A stretch of 64,000 nucleotides of DNA from Nocardioides sp. JS614 (lineage in GTDB: Bacteria > Actinomycetota > Actinomycetes > Propionibacteriales > Nocardioidaceae): assembly GCF_000015265.1 (NCBI RefSeq), contig NC_008699.1, positions 4,526,001 to 4,590,000 of the forward strand, written 5' to 3'. The notes beneath the pieces were generated by a model, which had not been told where the DNA came from, ran no database searches, and saw only the letters and a list, made by a program, of their open reading frames with translations. The position numbers were made by a program, and so were the translations under genes. Below, in pieces: positions 51,207-60,415 of the stretch. The first letter of the stretch is position 1. The number at the start of each line of letters is the position of its first letter.

Positions 51207-51767
51207 CTAGCGCAGCAGGCCGTCGGCGACGACCTCGAGCATCGGGCGGACGGCGTCGGGGTCCAGGTCGCCCTGGTCGGCGACGGTCGCGACGCCGCCG
51301 ACCAGGCGGCACACCTGGACGGTCTCGATGTCCGCACGCAGGGCGCCGTCGGCGCGCAGCCGCTCGATCACCCGGTCGTTGGCCCCGGCCAGCACCTGGC
51401 ACTTGGTGATGATCGGGGAGTCGGGGTCGCCCATCGCGGAGGTGATCTTCGCCGGGCCCCCTCGGTGCACGCTGATCAGCCGGACGTAGTCCTCGAACCA
51501 GCCCAGCAGCACGTCGCGGGCCGAGCCCTCGCGCGCCATCGCCTTGTCGGCGGTGTCGTTCACCCGGTCGACCCAGGACTGCATGACCGCGTCGAGCAGG
51601 TTCTCCCGCTTCGGGAAGTGCCGGTAGAGGGTGCCGGGGCCGACGCCCGCGCGCTTGGCGATCTCGTCGAGCGAGGCGTCGTACCCCTGCTCGCGGAAGA
51701 CCTCCCGCGCGACCTCGACGATCCGGTCGTAGTTGCGCCTGGCATCGGCACGCACGGAAGAGCTCAC
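51207..51767 (-). CDS. TetR family regulator of the DHA2 exporter
   Basis: A 186-residue TetR protein with the HTH in S-L-D-E-I-A-K-R-A-G-V-G-P-G-T-L-Y-R-H-F-P-K-R-E-N-L-L. The C-terminal helical domain contains the D-W/W-F-E-D-Y-V-R-L-I stretch common to regulators of multidrug exporters. GTG start at 51767, with an in-frame GTG nine bases further upstream as alternative. Divergent from the exporter with an operator in between. Confidence 0.88.
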   Translation of the reverse strand: MSSSVRADARRNYDRIVEVAREVFREQGYDASLDEIAKRAGVGPGTLYRHFPKRENLLDAVMQSWVDRVNDTADKAMAREGSARDVLLGWFEDYVRLISVHRGGPAKITSAMGDPDSPIITKCQVLAGANDRVIERLRADGALRADIETVQVCRLVGGVATVADQGDLDPDAVRPMLEVVADGLLR

Positions 51768-51794
51768 CCCAATCACGAAGAAACCCTTGCTAAC

Positions 51795-51809
51795 CGGAGA
51801 GTGTCTCCG
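51795..51809. promoter_or_regulatory. TetR operator CGGAGA-GTG-TCTCCG
   Basis: A perfect 6+3+6 inverted repeat 27 bases upstream of the TetR start and 78 bases before the exporter. The CGGAGA half-site is common to this TetR subgroup, so control of both genes is likely. Confidence 0.65.
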
Positions 51810-51887
51810 TATCGTGGTGCAGGAAGCGGAGCCATCCTCCGGATCTACTGTACCGCGGCCCGCCGGGCCAGAACAGGACCTCACCTC

Positions 51888-53336
51888 ATGTCCCGTGACA
51901 CCCTCCCCACCGACCTCCCGCCGAACGCGGGACGGGCGGCCACCGGCGTCGCGATCGTGCTGGTCGCCCAGCTCATGCTCGTCCTGGACGCGACGGTCGT
52001 GAACGTCGCGCTCCCCCGCATCGACGCCGACCTGGGCTTCGGCCCGGCGTCGCTGTCGTGGATCCTCAACGCCTACACGCTCGCCTTCGGCGGCCTGCTC
52101 CTCCTGGGCGGCCGGCTCGGCGACGTCTTCGGTCGGCTCAAGGTCTTCGAGGCCGGGCTCGCCGTGTTCACCCTCGGCTCAGCGCTCGGCGGCCTCGCCC
52201 AGACCCCCGGGCAGCTGGTCGCCGCGCGCACCCTCCAGGGCGTCGGCGCCGCGCTCGCCGCGCCGAGCGTCCTGGCCCTGCTCACCACGAGCGCTCCCGA
52301 CGAGGCCGCGCGCAACCGCGCGTTCGCGCTCTTCGGCGCGGTCTCCTCCGGCGGCGCCTCGATCGGCCTGCTGCTGGGCGGCCTGCTCACCGACGTCGGG
52401 TCGTGGCGCTGGACGCTGTTCATCAACGTCCCGCTCGGGGTCGCCGTGCTCCTGCTGGCGCCGCGGTACGTCGACGGGACCCGCCGCCGGCCCGGCCGCT
52501 TCGACCTCGTCGGCGCGTTCGCCGCGACCTTCGGCGCGGTGTCCCTCGTCTGGGCGCTGATCGGCACCCCCGAGCACGGCTGGGCCGCGCCGCGCACCCT
52601 CGGCGGCTTCGCGATCGGCGTCGCACTCCTCGCCCTGCTGGCCCGCACCGAGGTGCGGCACCCGCACCCGATGGTGCAGCCCGCCCTGCTGCGCAGCCGG
52701 CCCCGGGTCGCCGCGCTCGGCGTGATGGCGCTGATGATCGGCGCGAACCTGTCGATGTTCTTCCTGGTCGTGCAGTACGTCCAGGGCGTGCTCGGCTTCG
52801 GCCCGCTGATGGCGGGCGTCGCGTTCCTGCCGTTCAGCCTCGGCATCTTCGCGATCTCGCGCGTCACGCCCGAGCTGCTGGCCCGGTTCGGTGCCCGGGC
52901 GATGGTCCTGGTCGGCAGCGCCGCGCTGGCCGCCGGCTACACGTGGCTGAGCACGATCGGCACCACCGACTCCTACCCCGCGGCGGTGTTCGGGCCGATG
53001 GTGATCGCCGGTCTCGCCACCGGGCTGGTCTTCATGCCGGTGACCGCGACGGTGCTCGGCGGGGTCGAGCCCGAGCACGCCGGGTCCGCCTCCGGCCTGC
53101 TGCAGACCACGCAGCAGCTCGGCAGCGCCGTCGGCGTGGCCGCGATCGTGTCGGTCTACGCCGCGGGCGCCGTGCCCGGCGAGCTGGTCCCGGGCCTGCA
53201 GCCGGCGTTCCTCACCTCGGCGGCGTTCGCCGCGCTGGCGACGGTCGTCGGCCTGGTCGGGCTGCCCGCCCGGGCGCCGCGGCCGGTCGAGATCGCCGAC
53301 GAGGAGGTCGAGGCGGTGGCCGCCGAGGCGGCTTGA
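51888..53336 (+). CDS. DHA2 family MFS drug exporter
   Basis: A 482-residue transporter with about fourteen helices. Helix 1 ends L-M-L-V-L-D-A-T-V-V-N-V-A-L-P, motif A is G-G-R-L-G-D-V-F-G-R-L-K and motif C is in G-A-S-I-G-L-L-L-G-G-L. This is the EmrB/QacA drug:H+ antiporter type. ATG at 51888; the charged tail ends in E-V-E-A-V. Regulated by the divergent TetR. Confidence 0.93.
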   Translation: MSRDTLPTDLPPNAGRAATGVAIVLVAQLMLVLDATVVNVALPRIDADLGFGPASLSWILNAYTLAFGGLLLLGGRLGDVFGRLKVFEAGLAVFTLGSALGGLAQTPGQLVAARTLQGVGAALAAPSVLALLTTSAPDEAARNRAFALFGAVSSGGASIGLLLGGLLTDVGSWRWTLFINVPLGVAVLLLAPRYVDGTRRRPGRFDLVGAFAATFGAVSLVWALIGTPEHGWAAPRTLGGFAIGVALLALLARTEVRHPHPMVQPALLRSRPRVAALGVMALMIGANLSMFFLVVQYVQGVLGFGPLMAGVAFLPFSLGIFAISRVTPELLARFGARAMVLVGSAALAAGYTWLSTIGTTDSYPAAVFGPMVIAGLATGLVFMPVTATVLGGVEPEHAGSASGLLQTTQQLGSAVGVAAIVSVYAAGAVPGELVPGLQPAFLTSAAFAALATVVGLVGLPARAPRPVEIADEEVEAVAAEAA

Positions 53337-53358
53337 CCGGGCGGTTCGGCCCGACGGC

Positions 53359-53619
53359 TCAGCTGGCCCGCGCCCAGGCGGGGGCCGGCTGGGCCGTCCC
53401 CGTCGGCCCGGTCGGCCCGGTCACCGGGTCGGAGGTGTCGGCCTCGGCGTCGGCGAGGGTCGGCACGTGCACCGGCGTCCAGGACCGGCCGTCCCACCAC
53501 CAGTGCCCGTCGGCGCTCGCCTGCGGGACCCCGCCCATCGCGGGGTCGCCGTGGAAGTGCGGGACCAGGCCCAGGCAGGGCATCGGGTCCCACTCGGCAT
53601 ACGTCGTCTCGTCGCCCAT
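53359..53619 (-). CDS. hypothetical protein with a DUF2510-like tryptophan motif
   Basis: An 86-residue protein with W-D-P-M-P-C-L-G-L-V-P-H-F-H-G-D-P near the N-terminus and D-G-H-W-W-W-D-G-R-S-W-T-P-V, resembling the short D-G-x-x-x-W-W-D-G-x-x-W-T motif of DUF2510. A disordered Gly/Thr/Pro tail follows. Start ATG at 53619 with GGAGGGGG before it. Confidence 0.7.
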   Translation of the reverse strand: MGDETTYAEWDPMPCLGLVPHFHGDPAMGGVPQASADGHWWWDGRSWTPVHVPTLADAEADTSDPVTGPTGPTGTAQPAPAWARAS

Positions 53620-53840
53620 GATCGTTCCCCCTCCGACCGAGCCATCGGCACCAACGCTCCCAGCCTGAGCGGATCGCGCCGACCCCGTCGGCACTTGCGC
53701 AAACCTTGCGCCCGGCCCGCCCGAACTACCGGTCCGTAGTTCGCCCGAAGGCTGTGACGGGTGTGATTCGTGGGGTTATGGTGGCGTGGCCTCGACGGGA
53801 GGCACGCCCGACTTCCCCAAGCCTGCCTGGAGCTCCCGCC

Positions 53841-55298
53841 ATGTCTCGCCCGCACCTCCGGACCCCGCGCACGCTGCTGCGCCGCGCGCTCGTCACGGCC
53901 ACCGGTGGCCTGCTCGCCGTGACCACGGTCGCCGCGCTCGGCACCGGTGGCCCGGCCGACGCGGCCGGCACCGCGCCGACCGCCACGTCGACCACCACGT
54001 CGACCACCACGTCGACCGCTGCGAAGCCGGCCGCGAAGCGGGCCGCCAACCCGGTCACGCCGGGCGACTTCACCGGGTTCGGCTTCGACCAGTGCCACAC
54101 GCCGGAGCAGCGCAAGATGAACCGCTGGCTGCAGAGCTCGCCGTTCCTCGCGGTCGGCATCTACATCTCCGGCGACTCCCGCGCCTGCCGCGAGCAGCCG
54201 GAGCTGACCCCCACCTGGGTCCGCACCCAGCTCGCGAAGGGCTGGCGGCTGCTGCCGATCACGCTCGGCCCGCAGGCCTCCTGCCAGCCGCGGTTCCCGC
54301 GGTACGGCGACGACGAGACGATCATCCCGCGCCCGGGCGCCAACGGCGGGTACAGCAAGGCCAAGAAGCAGGGCAACGCCGAGGCCGTCAAGAGCGTCGG
54401 CGTCGCCGCGGACCTGGGCATCGCGCCGGGCAGCACGCTCTGGTACGACCTCGAGGGCTTCGACCTGCGCAACACCAGGTGCCGGGAGTCCGCGCTCGCC
54501 TTCCTCAGCGGCTGGACCTGGCAGATCCACCGGCTCGGCTACGCCTCGGGCGTGTACTCCGGCGCCAGCTCCGGCATCAAGATGCTCGACGACGCGCGGG
54601 TGAACCGGCCCGGCCAGGTCGTGCTGCCCGACCAGATCTGGCTGGCCCGCTGGGACGGCAAGGCGAACACCTCCTCGTCGTACCTCCGCGAGGACGGGTG
54701 GCGACCGCACGCCCGGATCAAGCAGTACCAGGGCGGGCACGACGAGACGTGGGGCGGCGTGACGATCAACATCGACCGCAACTTCCTCGACGTCGGCCGG
54801 GGCATGGTCGCGCCCTCGGAGACCCACTGCGGCGGGGTGCGGGTCAACTTCCGCAACTACGAGACGCTGCGGCCGCCGACGGAGACGACCACGCCCGGGC
54901 CGGGCCAGGTCAGCGCCCTGCAGTGCCTGCTGACCGAGCAGGAGTTCTACGGCGGCGCGATCAACGGCCGCTGGACCAAGGCCACCGTCAAGGCGATCCA
55001 GGCCTGGCAGGCCGGGCACGACATGGCGCAGCGCGAGGTGTGGTCGCGCAAGAACTGGATGTCGTTGCTGTCGGCCGGCGAGACCCCGGTGCTCAAGCTC
55101 GGCTCGACCGGGCTCGCCGTACGGCGCCTGCAACGCACGCTCAACGCCGCCGGCGTCTCGGACTCGGTGAGGATGAACGGGATGTTCAAGGCCGAGACGG
55201 CGGACGCGGTGCGGGCCTACCAGCAGCAGGTCGGCACCGAGGTCTCCGGCGTGGCGGGGTACCGGACCTGGCGGGCGCTCTCCGCGGGGCGGCTCTGA
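53841..55298 (+). CDS. secreted DUF1906 glycoside-hydrolase-like protein with peptidoglycan-binding domain
   Basis: A 485-residue secreted protein. A signal peptide with R-R-A-L-V and an A-D-A-A-G end near 43 is followed by a Thr-rich S-T-T-T repeat linker. Residues 60-310 resemble the Rv2525c/DUF1906 GH25-like fold (G-F-G-F-D-x-C, L-W-Y-D-L-E-G-F-D-L, H-R-L-G-Y-A-S-G-V-Y-S-G). The C-terminus has two peptidoglycan-binding repeats, the second with L-K-L-G-S-T-G-L-A-V-R-R-L-Q-R-T-L. Cell-wall remodelling is likely; Rv2525c is a Tat substrate, but no clear twin-arginine motif is seen here. Confidence 0.85.
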   Translation: MSRPHLRTPRTLLRRALVTATGGLLAVTTVAALGTGGPADAAGTAPTATSTTTSTTTSTAAKPAAKRAANPVTPGDFTGFGFDQCHTPEQRKMNRWLQSSPFLAVGIYISGDSRACREQPELTPTWVRTQLAKGWRLLPITLGPQASCQPRFPRYGDDETIIPRPGANGGYSKAKKQGNAEAVKSVGVAADLGIAPGSTLWYDLEGFDLRNTRCRESALAFLSGWTWQIHRLGYASGVYSGASSGIKMLDDARVNRPGQVVLPDQIWLARWDGKANTSSSYLREDGWRPHARIKQYQGGHDETWGGVTINIDRNFLDVGRGMVAPSETHCGGVRVNFRNYETLRPPTETTTPGPGQVSALQCLLTEQEFYGGAINGRWTKATVKAIQAWQAGHDMAQREVWSRKNWMSLLSAGETPVLKLGSTGLAVRRLQRTLNAAGVSDSVRMNGMFKAETADAVRAYQQQVGTEVSGVAGYRTWRALSAGRL

Positions 55299-55317
55299 GC
55301 CTGACCGGCCGGTCTGG

Positions 55318-55764
55318 CTAGCCCGCGGGCGGGCCGACGAGCAGCGCGACGCCGGTCAGCGCGACGACGGCCAGGCCGCCCGCGAGCGCGCCGTGCAGCG
55401 GGTTGCGCAGCAGCCACGCGGTCAGCCGCTCGACGCGGCCGGCCGGCGCGGACGAGGTGAGCCGCCAGGCGGTGTCGAGGCCGCCGCGGCGCTCGGCGTA
55501 CCGATCGAAGGGCACGGTCGCGAACGGCGGCACCGCGGCCGCGAGGCCGAGCAGCAGGCGGCCGCGGCTCCAGCGCTGGTCGACGGCGACCAGGACGGTG
55601 GTCAGGCAGTAGGCGATGAACACGATGCCGTGCAGCATCCCGAAGACCCGGACGCCGAGCTCGGTGGTCTCGGTGACGTACTTGAGGAACATGCCGGCCA
55701 GCAGCAGCGCCCAGGTCACCGCCTCGGCGATCGCGACCCTGCGGAAGGTCAGCAGCGGACTCAC
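55318..55764 (-). CDS. DUF3817 family membrane protein
   Basis: A 148-residue integral membrane protein with about four helices, starting F-R-R-V-A-I-A-E-A-V-T-W-A-L-L-L and with V-F-G-M-L-H-G-I-V-F-I-A-Y and P-P-F-A-T-V-P-F-D-R-Y, the DUF3817 pattern. Function unknown. The GTG start overlaps the purQ stop (GTGA), so it is translated after purQ. Confidence 0.88.
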   Translation of the reverse strand: MSPLLTFRRVAIAEAVTWALLLAGMFLKYVTETTELGVRVFGMLHGIVFIAYCLTTVLVAVDQRWSRGRLLLGLAAAVPPFATVPFDRYAERRGGLDTAWRLTSSAPAGRVERLTAWLLRNPLHGALAGGLAVVALTGVALLVGPPAG

Positions 55765-56429
55765 GCCAGCACCCGCTCCGCGAGGCTGGTGAAGAACCCG
55801 AGCCCGTCGGTGCCCGGGCCGGTGAGGTCCTCGACGGCGTGCTCGGGGTGCGGCATCAGGCCGACCACGTTGCCGCGCTCGTTCGTGACGCCGGCGATGT
55901 CGCGCAGCGACCCGTTGGGATTGCCGTCGAGGTAGCGGGCCACCACCCGGCCCTCGCCCTCGATCCGGTCGAGGGTCTCCGCGTCGGCGACGAACCCGCC
56001 CTCGCCGTTCTTCAACGGGACGGTGATCTCGGCGTCCGGGGCGTACGCCGCGGTCCAGGGCGTATCCGTGTTCTCGATGCGCAGCCGCTGGTCGCGGCAG
56101 ACGAACTTGCGATGGTCGTTGCGGATCAGCGCGCCCGGCAGCAGGTGGGACTCGCACAGGATCTGGAAGCCGTTGCAGATGCCGAGGACCGGCATCCCCC
56201 GGCCGGCGGCCTCGACCACCTCGGTCATCACCGGGGAGAACCGGGAGATCGCGCCGCAGCGCAGGTAGTCGCCGTACGAGAAGCCGCCCGGCAGGATCAC
56301 CGCGTCCACGCCGCGCAGGTCGTGGTCGCCGTGCCAGAGTGCGAGCACCTCGTGGCCGGCCACCCGGACCGCGCGCTGGGCGTCGACGTCGTCGAGCGAG
56401 CCCGGGAAGGTGACGACCCCGACCCTCAC
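55761..56429 (-). CDS. purQ: phosphoribosylformylglycinamidine synthase subunit PurQ
   Basis: A 222-residue class I glutaminase that supplies ammonia to PurL. The nucleophile is in G-I-C-N-G-F-Q-I-L and the catalytic H-E pair in M-P-H-P-E-H-A. G-G-F-S-Y-G-D-Y-L-R-C-G-A is the PurQ signature. GTG start overlapping the purS stop by four bases, so the subunits are made in step. Confidence 0.96.
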   Translation of the reverse strand: MRVGVVTFPGSLDDVDAQRAVRVAGHEVLALWHGDHDLRGVDAVILPGGFSYGDYLRCGAISRFSPVMTEVVEAAGRGMPVLGICNGFQILCESHLLPGALIRNDHRKFVCRDQRLRIENTDTPWTAAYAPDAEITVPLKNGEGGFVADAETLDRIEGEGRVVARYLDGNPNGSLRDIAGVTNERGNVVGLMPHPEHAVEDLTGPGTDGLGFFTSLAERVLA

Positions 56430-56707
56430 GAGTGGGACTCCGCCGCCTCGACGACCGTGGGGATCGTCTCGACCGCGACGGTGAAGTCCTCGATCACGGG
56501 GTTGGAGAGCAGGGTCGCGGCCATCTGGCGGACCTGCTCGAGCACCTCGTCGGTCAGCTCGCCGTCGACCTCGAGCTCGAACCGCTTGCCCTGACGGACG
56601 TCGGTGACGCCGCTGAAGCCCAGGCGCGGCAGCGCGCCGAGGACGGCCTTGCCCTGGGGATCGAGGATCTCGGGCTTGGGCATGACATCGACGACTACGC
56701 GCGGCAC
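56426..56707 (-). CDS. purS: phosphoribosylformylglycinamidine synthase subunit PurS
   Basis: A 93-residue PurS that bridges PurL and PurQ. It starts V-V-V-D-V-M-P-K-P-E-I-L-D-P-Q-G-K-A-V and contains V-R-Q-G-K-R-F-E-L-E-V-D-G and N-P-V-I-E-D-F. GTG start. The purS-purQ-DUF3817 set is one operon. Confidence 0.95.
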   Translation of the reverse strand: MPRVVVDVMPKPEILDPQGKAVLGALPRLGFSGVTDVRQGKRFELEVDGELTDEVLEQVRQMAATLLSNPVIEDFTVAVETIPTVVEAAESHS

Positions 56708-56766
56708 GGCCCCAGTCTAGGAGATGGTGCCGAGGCGTCCTGGGGCGCTGCGTCAGACTGGACGGC

Positions 56767-57270
56767 ATGAGCATGCCGACCGGAGCCCCGGGGGCCTCCC
56801 CGCTGAAGCTCGAGTTCCCCCAGTCCCTCGCCGTGTACGACGACTACGCGACCGCCCAGAAGACGGTCGACTACCTCTCCGACCAGCACTTCCCCGTGCA
56901 GCACCTGATGATCGTCGGCACCGACCTCAAGCGGGTCGAGCGGATCACCGGGCGGCTCACCACCGGCCGGGTCGCGCTCGGCGGCGTGCTGTCCGGGCTG
57001 TGGCTCGGCCTGTTCGTCGGCCTGGTGTTCGCGCTCTTCGTCGACGAGAACGCGTTCGCGATGATCGTCTCCACGATGTTGTTCGGCGCGGTCTTCGGGC
57101 TGATCTGGGCGCTGATCGGCTACGCCCTCACCCGCGGCCAGCGCGACTTCTCCTCGGTCACCCAGGTCGTGGCGACCCGGTACGAGGTGCTCGTGGAGCA
57201 CAAGGTCGCCGCCCAGGCCCGCGAGCTGCTCGCCGGTCTGCCCGGGGCGCTGCCGAACCCGTTCGCGTAG
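56767..57270 (+). CDS. general stress protein 17M-like membrane protein
   Basis: A 167-residue protein whose N-terminal part F-P-Q-S-L-A-V-Y-D-D-Y-A-T-A-Q-K-T-V-D-Y-L-S-D is the YflT/general-stress-17M-like domain. Two strongly hydrophobic helices follow (about 78-98 and 103-125) with G-L-W-L-G-L-F-V-G-L-V-F. The role in bacteria is poorly defined. The start lies 59 bp from divergent purS. Confidence 0.85.
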   Translation: MSMPTGAPGASPLKLEFPQSLAVYDDYATAQKTVDYLSDQHFPVQHLMIVGTDLKRVERITGRLTTGRVALGGVLSGLWLGLFVGLVFALFVDENAFAMIVSTMLFGAVFGLIWALIGYALTRGQRDFSSVTQVVATRYEVLVEHKVAAQARELLAGLPGALPNPFA

Positions 57271-57283
57271 CCGGGCGGCCGCC

Positions 57284-57373
57284 AAGTTTCATCGGCCGGC
57301 CGACAAAGGTCTTGCCTGGACGACAAAGCTTCATCGTCCAGGCACGAGTTTCATCGGCCGGCCGATGAAACTC
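57284..57373. repeat. 90-bp palindromic element, family 1, copy 2
   Basis: Nearly identical to the element at 4235-4324: central stem TGCCTGGACGA/TCGTCCAGGCA and the 28-bp terminal palindrome around GGCCGGCC. It again lies between two convergent stop codons (57270 and 57397). Confidence 0.85.
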
Positions 57374-57396
57374 CGCCGGGGGCCGCCGCGTCCCGA

Positions 57397-58962
57397 TCAG
57401 CTCAGCTCGCGCTTGAGGATCTTCCCGGTGGAGGTCATCGGCAGCGAGGTGGCGAACTCGACCTGGCGCGGGTACTTGTAGTTGGCCATCTGCTCCTTGG
57501 ACCACGCGATCAGGTCCGCTTCGGTGAGCTCGGAGCCGTCGGTGCGGATCACCACGGCCTTGATCTCCTCGCCGTGGCTCTCGTCGGGTACGCCGATGAC
57601 CGCGGCCAGCGAGACGTCCGGGTGGGTCATCAGGACCTCCTCGATCTCGCGCGGGTACACGTTGTAGCCGCCGCGGATGATCATGTCCTTGGACCGGTCG
57701 ACGATGTAGTACCAGCCGTCCTCGTCGCGGCGGGCCAGGTCGCCGGAGCGGAACCAGCCGTCGCGGATCACCTCGGCGGTGGCCTCGGGCCGGTTGAAGT
57801 AGCCCTTCATCACGTTGTGGCCCTTGATCGCGATCTCGCCGATCTCGCCGTGCTCGCCGGGGCCCTCAACCTCGGCCCAGTCCGGTCCGATCAGCTTCAT
57901 CTCCGCGCCCGGGACCGGCACCCCGATCGAGCCGGGCCGCGCGGGCTCGCCGTACCTGGAGAAGCTGGCGACCGGCGACGTCTCGGACAGGCCGTAGCCC
58001 TCGAGGATCGTGACGCCGAACCGCTTCTCGAACTCCTTGTGCACCTCCACCGGCAGGGCGGCGCCGCCGGACACCGCGACCCGCAGGTTCTCGGCGAGCG
58101 CGGTCACGTCGATGCCGTCCTCGAGCGCGCCGAGCAGCCCCCAGTACATCGTGGGCACGCCGGCGAAGAACGTGATCCGCTCCTTCAGCATCAGCTGGAG
58201 CGCCGCGTGCGCCTCGAAGCGGGGCAGCATCACGACCGTGCCGCCGTACGCGAAGGCGCCGTTCTGGGAGACGGTCTGGCCGAACGAGTGGAACAGCGGC
58301 AGGACGCACAGGTAGGTGTCCGGCTGGTCCGGGTCCGCGCCGAACAGCGGCTCACCCAGCAGTGCGTTGTCGCGCATGTTCCGGTGCCGCAGCTCGGCGC
58401 CCTTCGGCTGGCCGGTGGTGCCGGACGTGTAGAGGATCACCGCGGTGTCGTCCTCGTCGGTCGCGACGGTCTCGAAGGTCGCGGGCTGCGCGCCCATCGC
58501 CTGCGCCATGGTCTCCGTGCCGTCGATCGGCGAGGGGTCGCCGAGGCCGGCGGTGATCATGAAGAAGTGCTCGCAGCCCGGGGTTTCGCTGAACCCGGCG
58601 TGCCCGGCCGCACCGATCGGCAGCTCCGGCGTGCCCTCGAAGCAGAAGTACGCCTTCGCCTCGGAGTCGCCGAGGTGGTAGGCGACCTCACGCGCCTTGA
58701 GCAGCACGTTGAGGGGGACGACGGTCGCGCCGGCCTTGAGGATGCCGAAGTAGACGACCGTGAAGTACGGCAGGTTCGGGCACGACAGCGCGACCTTGTC
58801 GCCCGGCCGGATGCCACGGGACACCAGCAGGTTGGCGACCATGTTCGCGAACGTGTCGACCTCGGCGTAGCTGAGCCGGGTGTCGCCCAGCACGATCGCC
58901 GTGCGGTCCGGGTGGGTCGCGGCGCTGTCCTCGAGCAGGGTCGCCAGGTTGTACGTCGTCAC
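57397..58962 (-). CDS. long-chain fatty acid-CoA ligase (AMP-dependent)
   Basis: A 521-residue acyl-CoA synthetase. ATP motif V-I-L-Y-T-S-G-T-T-G-Q-P-K-G near residue 180, E-G-Y-G-L-S-E-T-S-P-V adenine motif, R-S-G-D-L-A and V-D-R-S-K-D-M-I-I-R-G-G-Y-N-V-Y-P-R-E hinge, with the catalytic lysine in T-G-K-I-L-K-R-E. FadD-type chain specificity is inferred from the family. The 90-bp element lies just downstream. Confidence 0.92.
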   Translation of the reverse strand: MTTYNLATLLEDSAATHPDRTAIVLGDTRLSYAEVDTFANMVANLLVSRGIRPGDKVALSCPNLPYFTVVYFGILKAGATVVPLNVLLKAREVAYHLGDSEAKAYFCFEGTPELPIGAAGHAGFSETPGCEHFFMITAGLGDPSPIDGTETMAQAMGAQPATFETVATDEDDTAVILYTSGTTGQPKGAELRHRNMRDNALLGEPLFGADPDQPDTYLCVLPLFHSFGQTVSQNGAFAYGGTVVMLPRFEAHAALQLMLKERITFFAGVPTMYWGLLGALEDGIDVTALAENLRVAVSGGAALPVEVHKEFEKRFGVTILEGYGLSETSPVASFSRYGEPARPGSIGVPVPGAEMKLIGPDWAEVEGPGEHGEIGEIAIKGHNVMKGYFNRPEATAEVIRDGWFRSGDLARRDEDGWYYIVDRSKDMIIRGGYNVYPREIEEVLMTHPDVSLAAVIGVPDESHGEEIKAVVIRTDGSELTEADLIAWSKEQMANYKYPRQVEFATSLPMTSTGKILKRELS

Positions 58963-59066
58963 GTGGGTTCGCCTCCATCGCTGCGGGATCTGGAGCCAAC
59001 CTACTCAGGAGTCAACCGGTCCCGCGCCGGGCCGGGCCCGAATCCCGCCGGCCGGTCGCCCCGAGC

Positions 59067-59474
59067 TCAGCCGGTCAGCAGCCGCGCGGCGCGCCGCAGG
59101 TCGGCACGGACCGCGCGCGGCGCCAGCAGGCCGAGCACCCGGGCCGGGAGGGCCGCCGCACCGCGGCCGCTGACCCGCATCGTCGCGGTCACCTCGCAGC
59201 CGGCCCGCACCTCGGCGAAGTCCAGCGTGAGGACGGCGGCGAGGCCGCGCCACGTGCCGCGCTCGGACCAGCGCCGCGGCCGGTCCAGCTCGGTGGTCTC
59301 CATCCGGGGCCGGGGCCCCGGCCGGGTCACGTCGACCCAGGTCTGGCCGGCCCGGACCTCGCCGTCGACCTGCTCGACGCGGGCCAGGCTGGACTGCCAC
59401 TCCGGACGGCGGCGCGGGTCGGAGAGGTAGTCGAAGGCGACCTCGCGCGACACCGCGAACGCGACCGCTACCAC
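59067..59474 (-). CDS. SRPBCC-fold (START-like) protein
   Basis: A 135-residue protein of the polyketide cyclase/SRPBCC type: a helix-grip fold with R-E-V-A-F-D-Y-L-S-D-P-R-R-R-P-E-W and T-W-R-G-L-A-A-V-L-T-L-D-F strands. Predicted small-ligand binding; the ligand is unknown. GTG start overlapping the purC stop by seven bases. Confidence 0.8.
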   Translation of the reverse strand: MVAVAFAVSREVAFDYLSDPRRRPEWQSSLARVEQVDGEVRAGQTWVDVTRPGPRPRMETTELDRPRRWSERGTWRGLAAVLTLDFAEVRAGCEVTATMRVSGRGAAALPARVLGLLAPRAVRADLRRAARLLTG

Positions 59475-60352
59475 CGCTCCCCGGTCAGCAGCTCGAAGGC
59501 CTCGACGTACCGGCTGCGGGTCCGCTCGACCACCTCGGCCGGCAGCGGCGGCGGCGCCTCGCCCGACGAGCGGTCCCAGCCCGACTCCGGGGAGAGCGCC
59601 CAGTTGCGCACGATCTGCTTGTCGTACGACGGCTGCGCGTGGCCGGGCTCCCACTCGGCGGCCGGCCAGAACCGCGACGAGTCGGGCGTCAGCACCTCGT
59701 CCGCGAGGACCGTCGTGCCGTCGGGGCGGGCACCGAACTCCAGCTTGGTGTCGGCGAGGATGATGCCGCGCTCGCGGGCGATCGACTCGGCCCGGGCGTA
59801 GACGCGCAGCGTGAGGTCCCGCAGCTCGGCCGCGCGGTCGGCCCCGACGGTGCCCGCGACCGCGTCGTACGAGACGTTCTCGTCGTGCTCGCCGAGCTCG
59901 GCCTTGGTGGCCGGGGTGAAGACCGGCTCCGGCAGCCGGCTGCCGTCCACCAGCCCGGCCGGGAGCGCGATCCCGCAGACGGCGCCGGAGGCCCGGTAGT
60001 CGACCAGGCCGGAGCCGGTGAGGTAGCCGCGGGCGACGCACTCGACGGGGTACATCGCCAGCCGCTCGCACACGACGGCACGGCCCCTCACCTCGGGGGG
60101 CACGTCGGTCGAGAGCACGTGGTTGGGGACCAGGTCGGCGAGCCGGTCGAACCACCACAGCGACATCCGGGTCAGGATCTCGCCCTTGTCCGGGATCGTC
60201 GTGTCCAGCACGAAGTCGAAGATCGAGATCCGGTCGCTGGCGACCATCAGCAGCTCGCCGCCCGGCAGCTCGTAGAGGTCGCGGACCTTGCCGGAGTGGA
60301 GGTGCGTGGCGCCCGGGATCACCGGCGCGGTCGGGAGGTTGAGGTCGGCCAC
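59468..60352 (-). CDS. purC: SAICAR synthetase
   Basis: A 294-residue enzyme making SAICAR from CAIR and aspartate with ATP. Motifs: H-S-G-K-V-R-D-L-Y, S-D-R-I-S-I-F-D-F, C-V-A-R-G-Y-L-T-G-S-G, L-A-D-T-K-L-E-F-G and D-E-V-L-T-P-D-S-S-R-F-W-P. GTG start at 60352. It is the long form common in actinobacteria. Confidence 0.96.
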   Translation of the reverse strand: MADLNLPTAPVIPGATHLHSGKVRDLYELPGGELLMVASDRISIFDFVLDTTIPDKGEILTRMSLWWFDRLADLVPNHVLSTDVPPEVRGRAVVCERLAMYPVECVARGYLTGSGLVDYRASGAVCGIALPAGLVDGSRLPEPVFTPATKAELGEHDENVSYDAVAGTVGADRAAELRDLTLRVYARAESIARERGIILADTKLEFGARPDGTTVLADEVLTPDSSRFWPAAEWEPGHAQPSYDKQIVRNWALSPESGWDRSSGEAPPPLPAEVVERTRSRYVEAFELLTGERW

Positions 60353-60415
60353 GACGCCACTGTAGGGCGTGGGGGCCGCGGGCCCGCGGGCTGCTCGTGC
60401 TGGCAGAGTGGGGTC

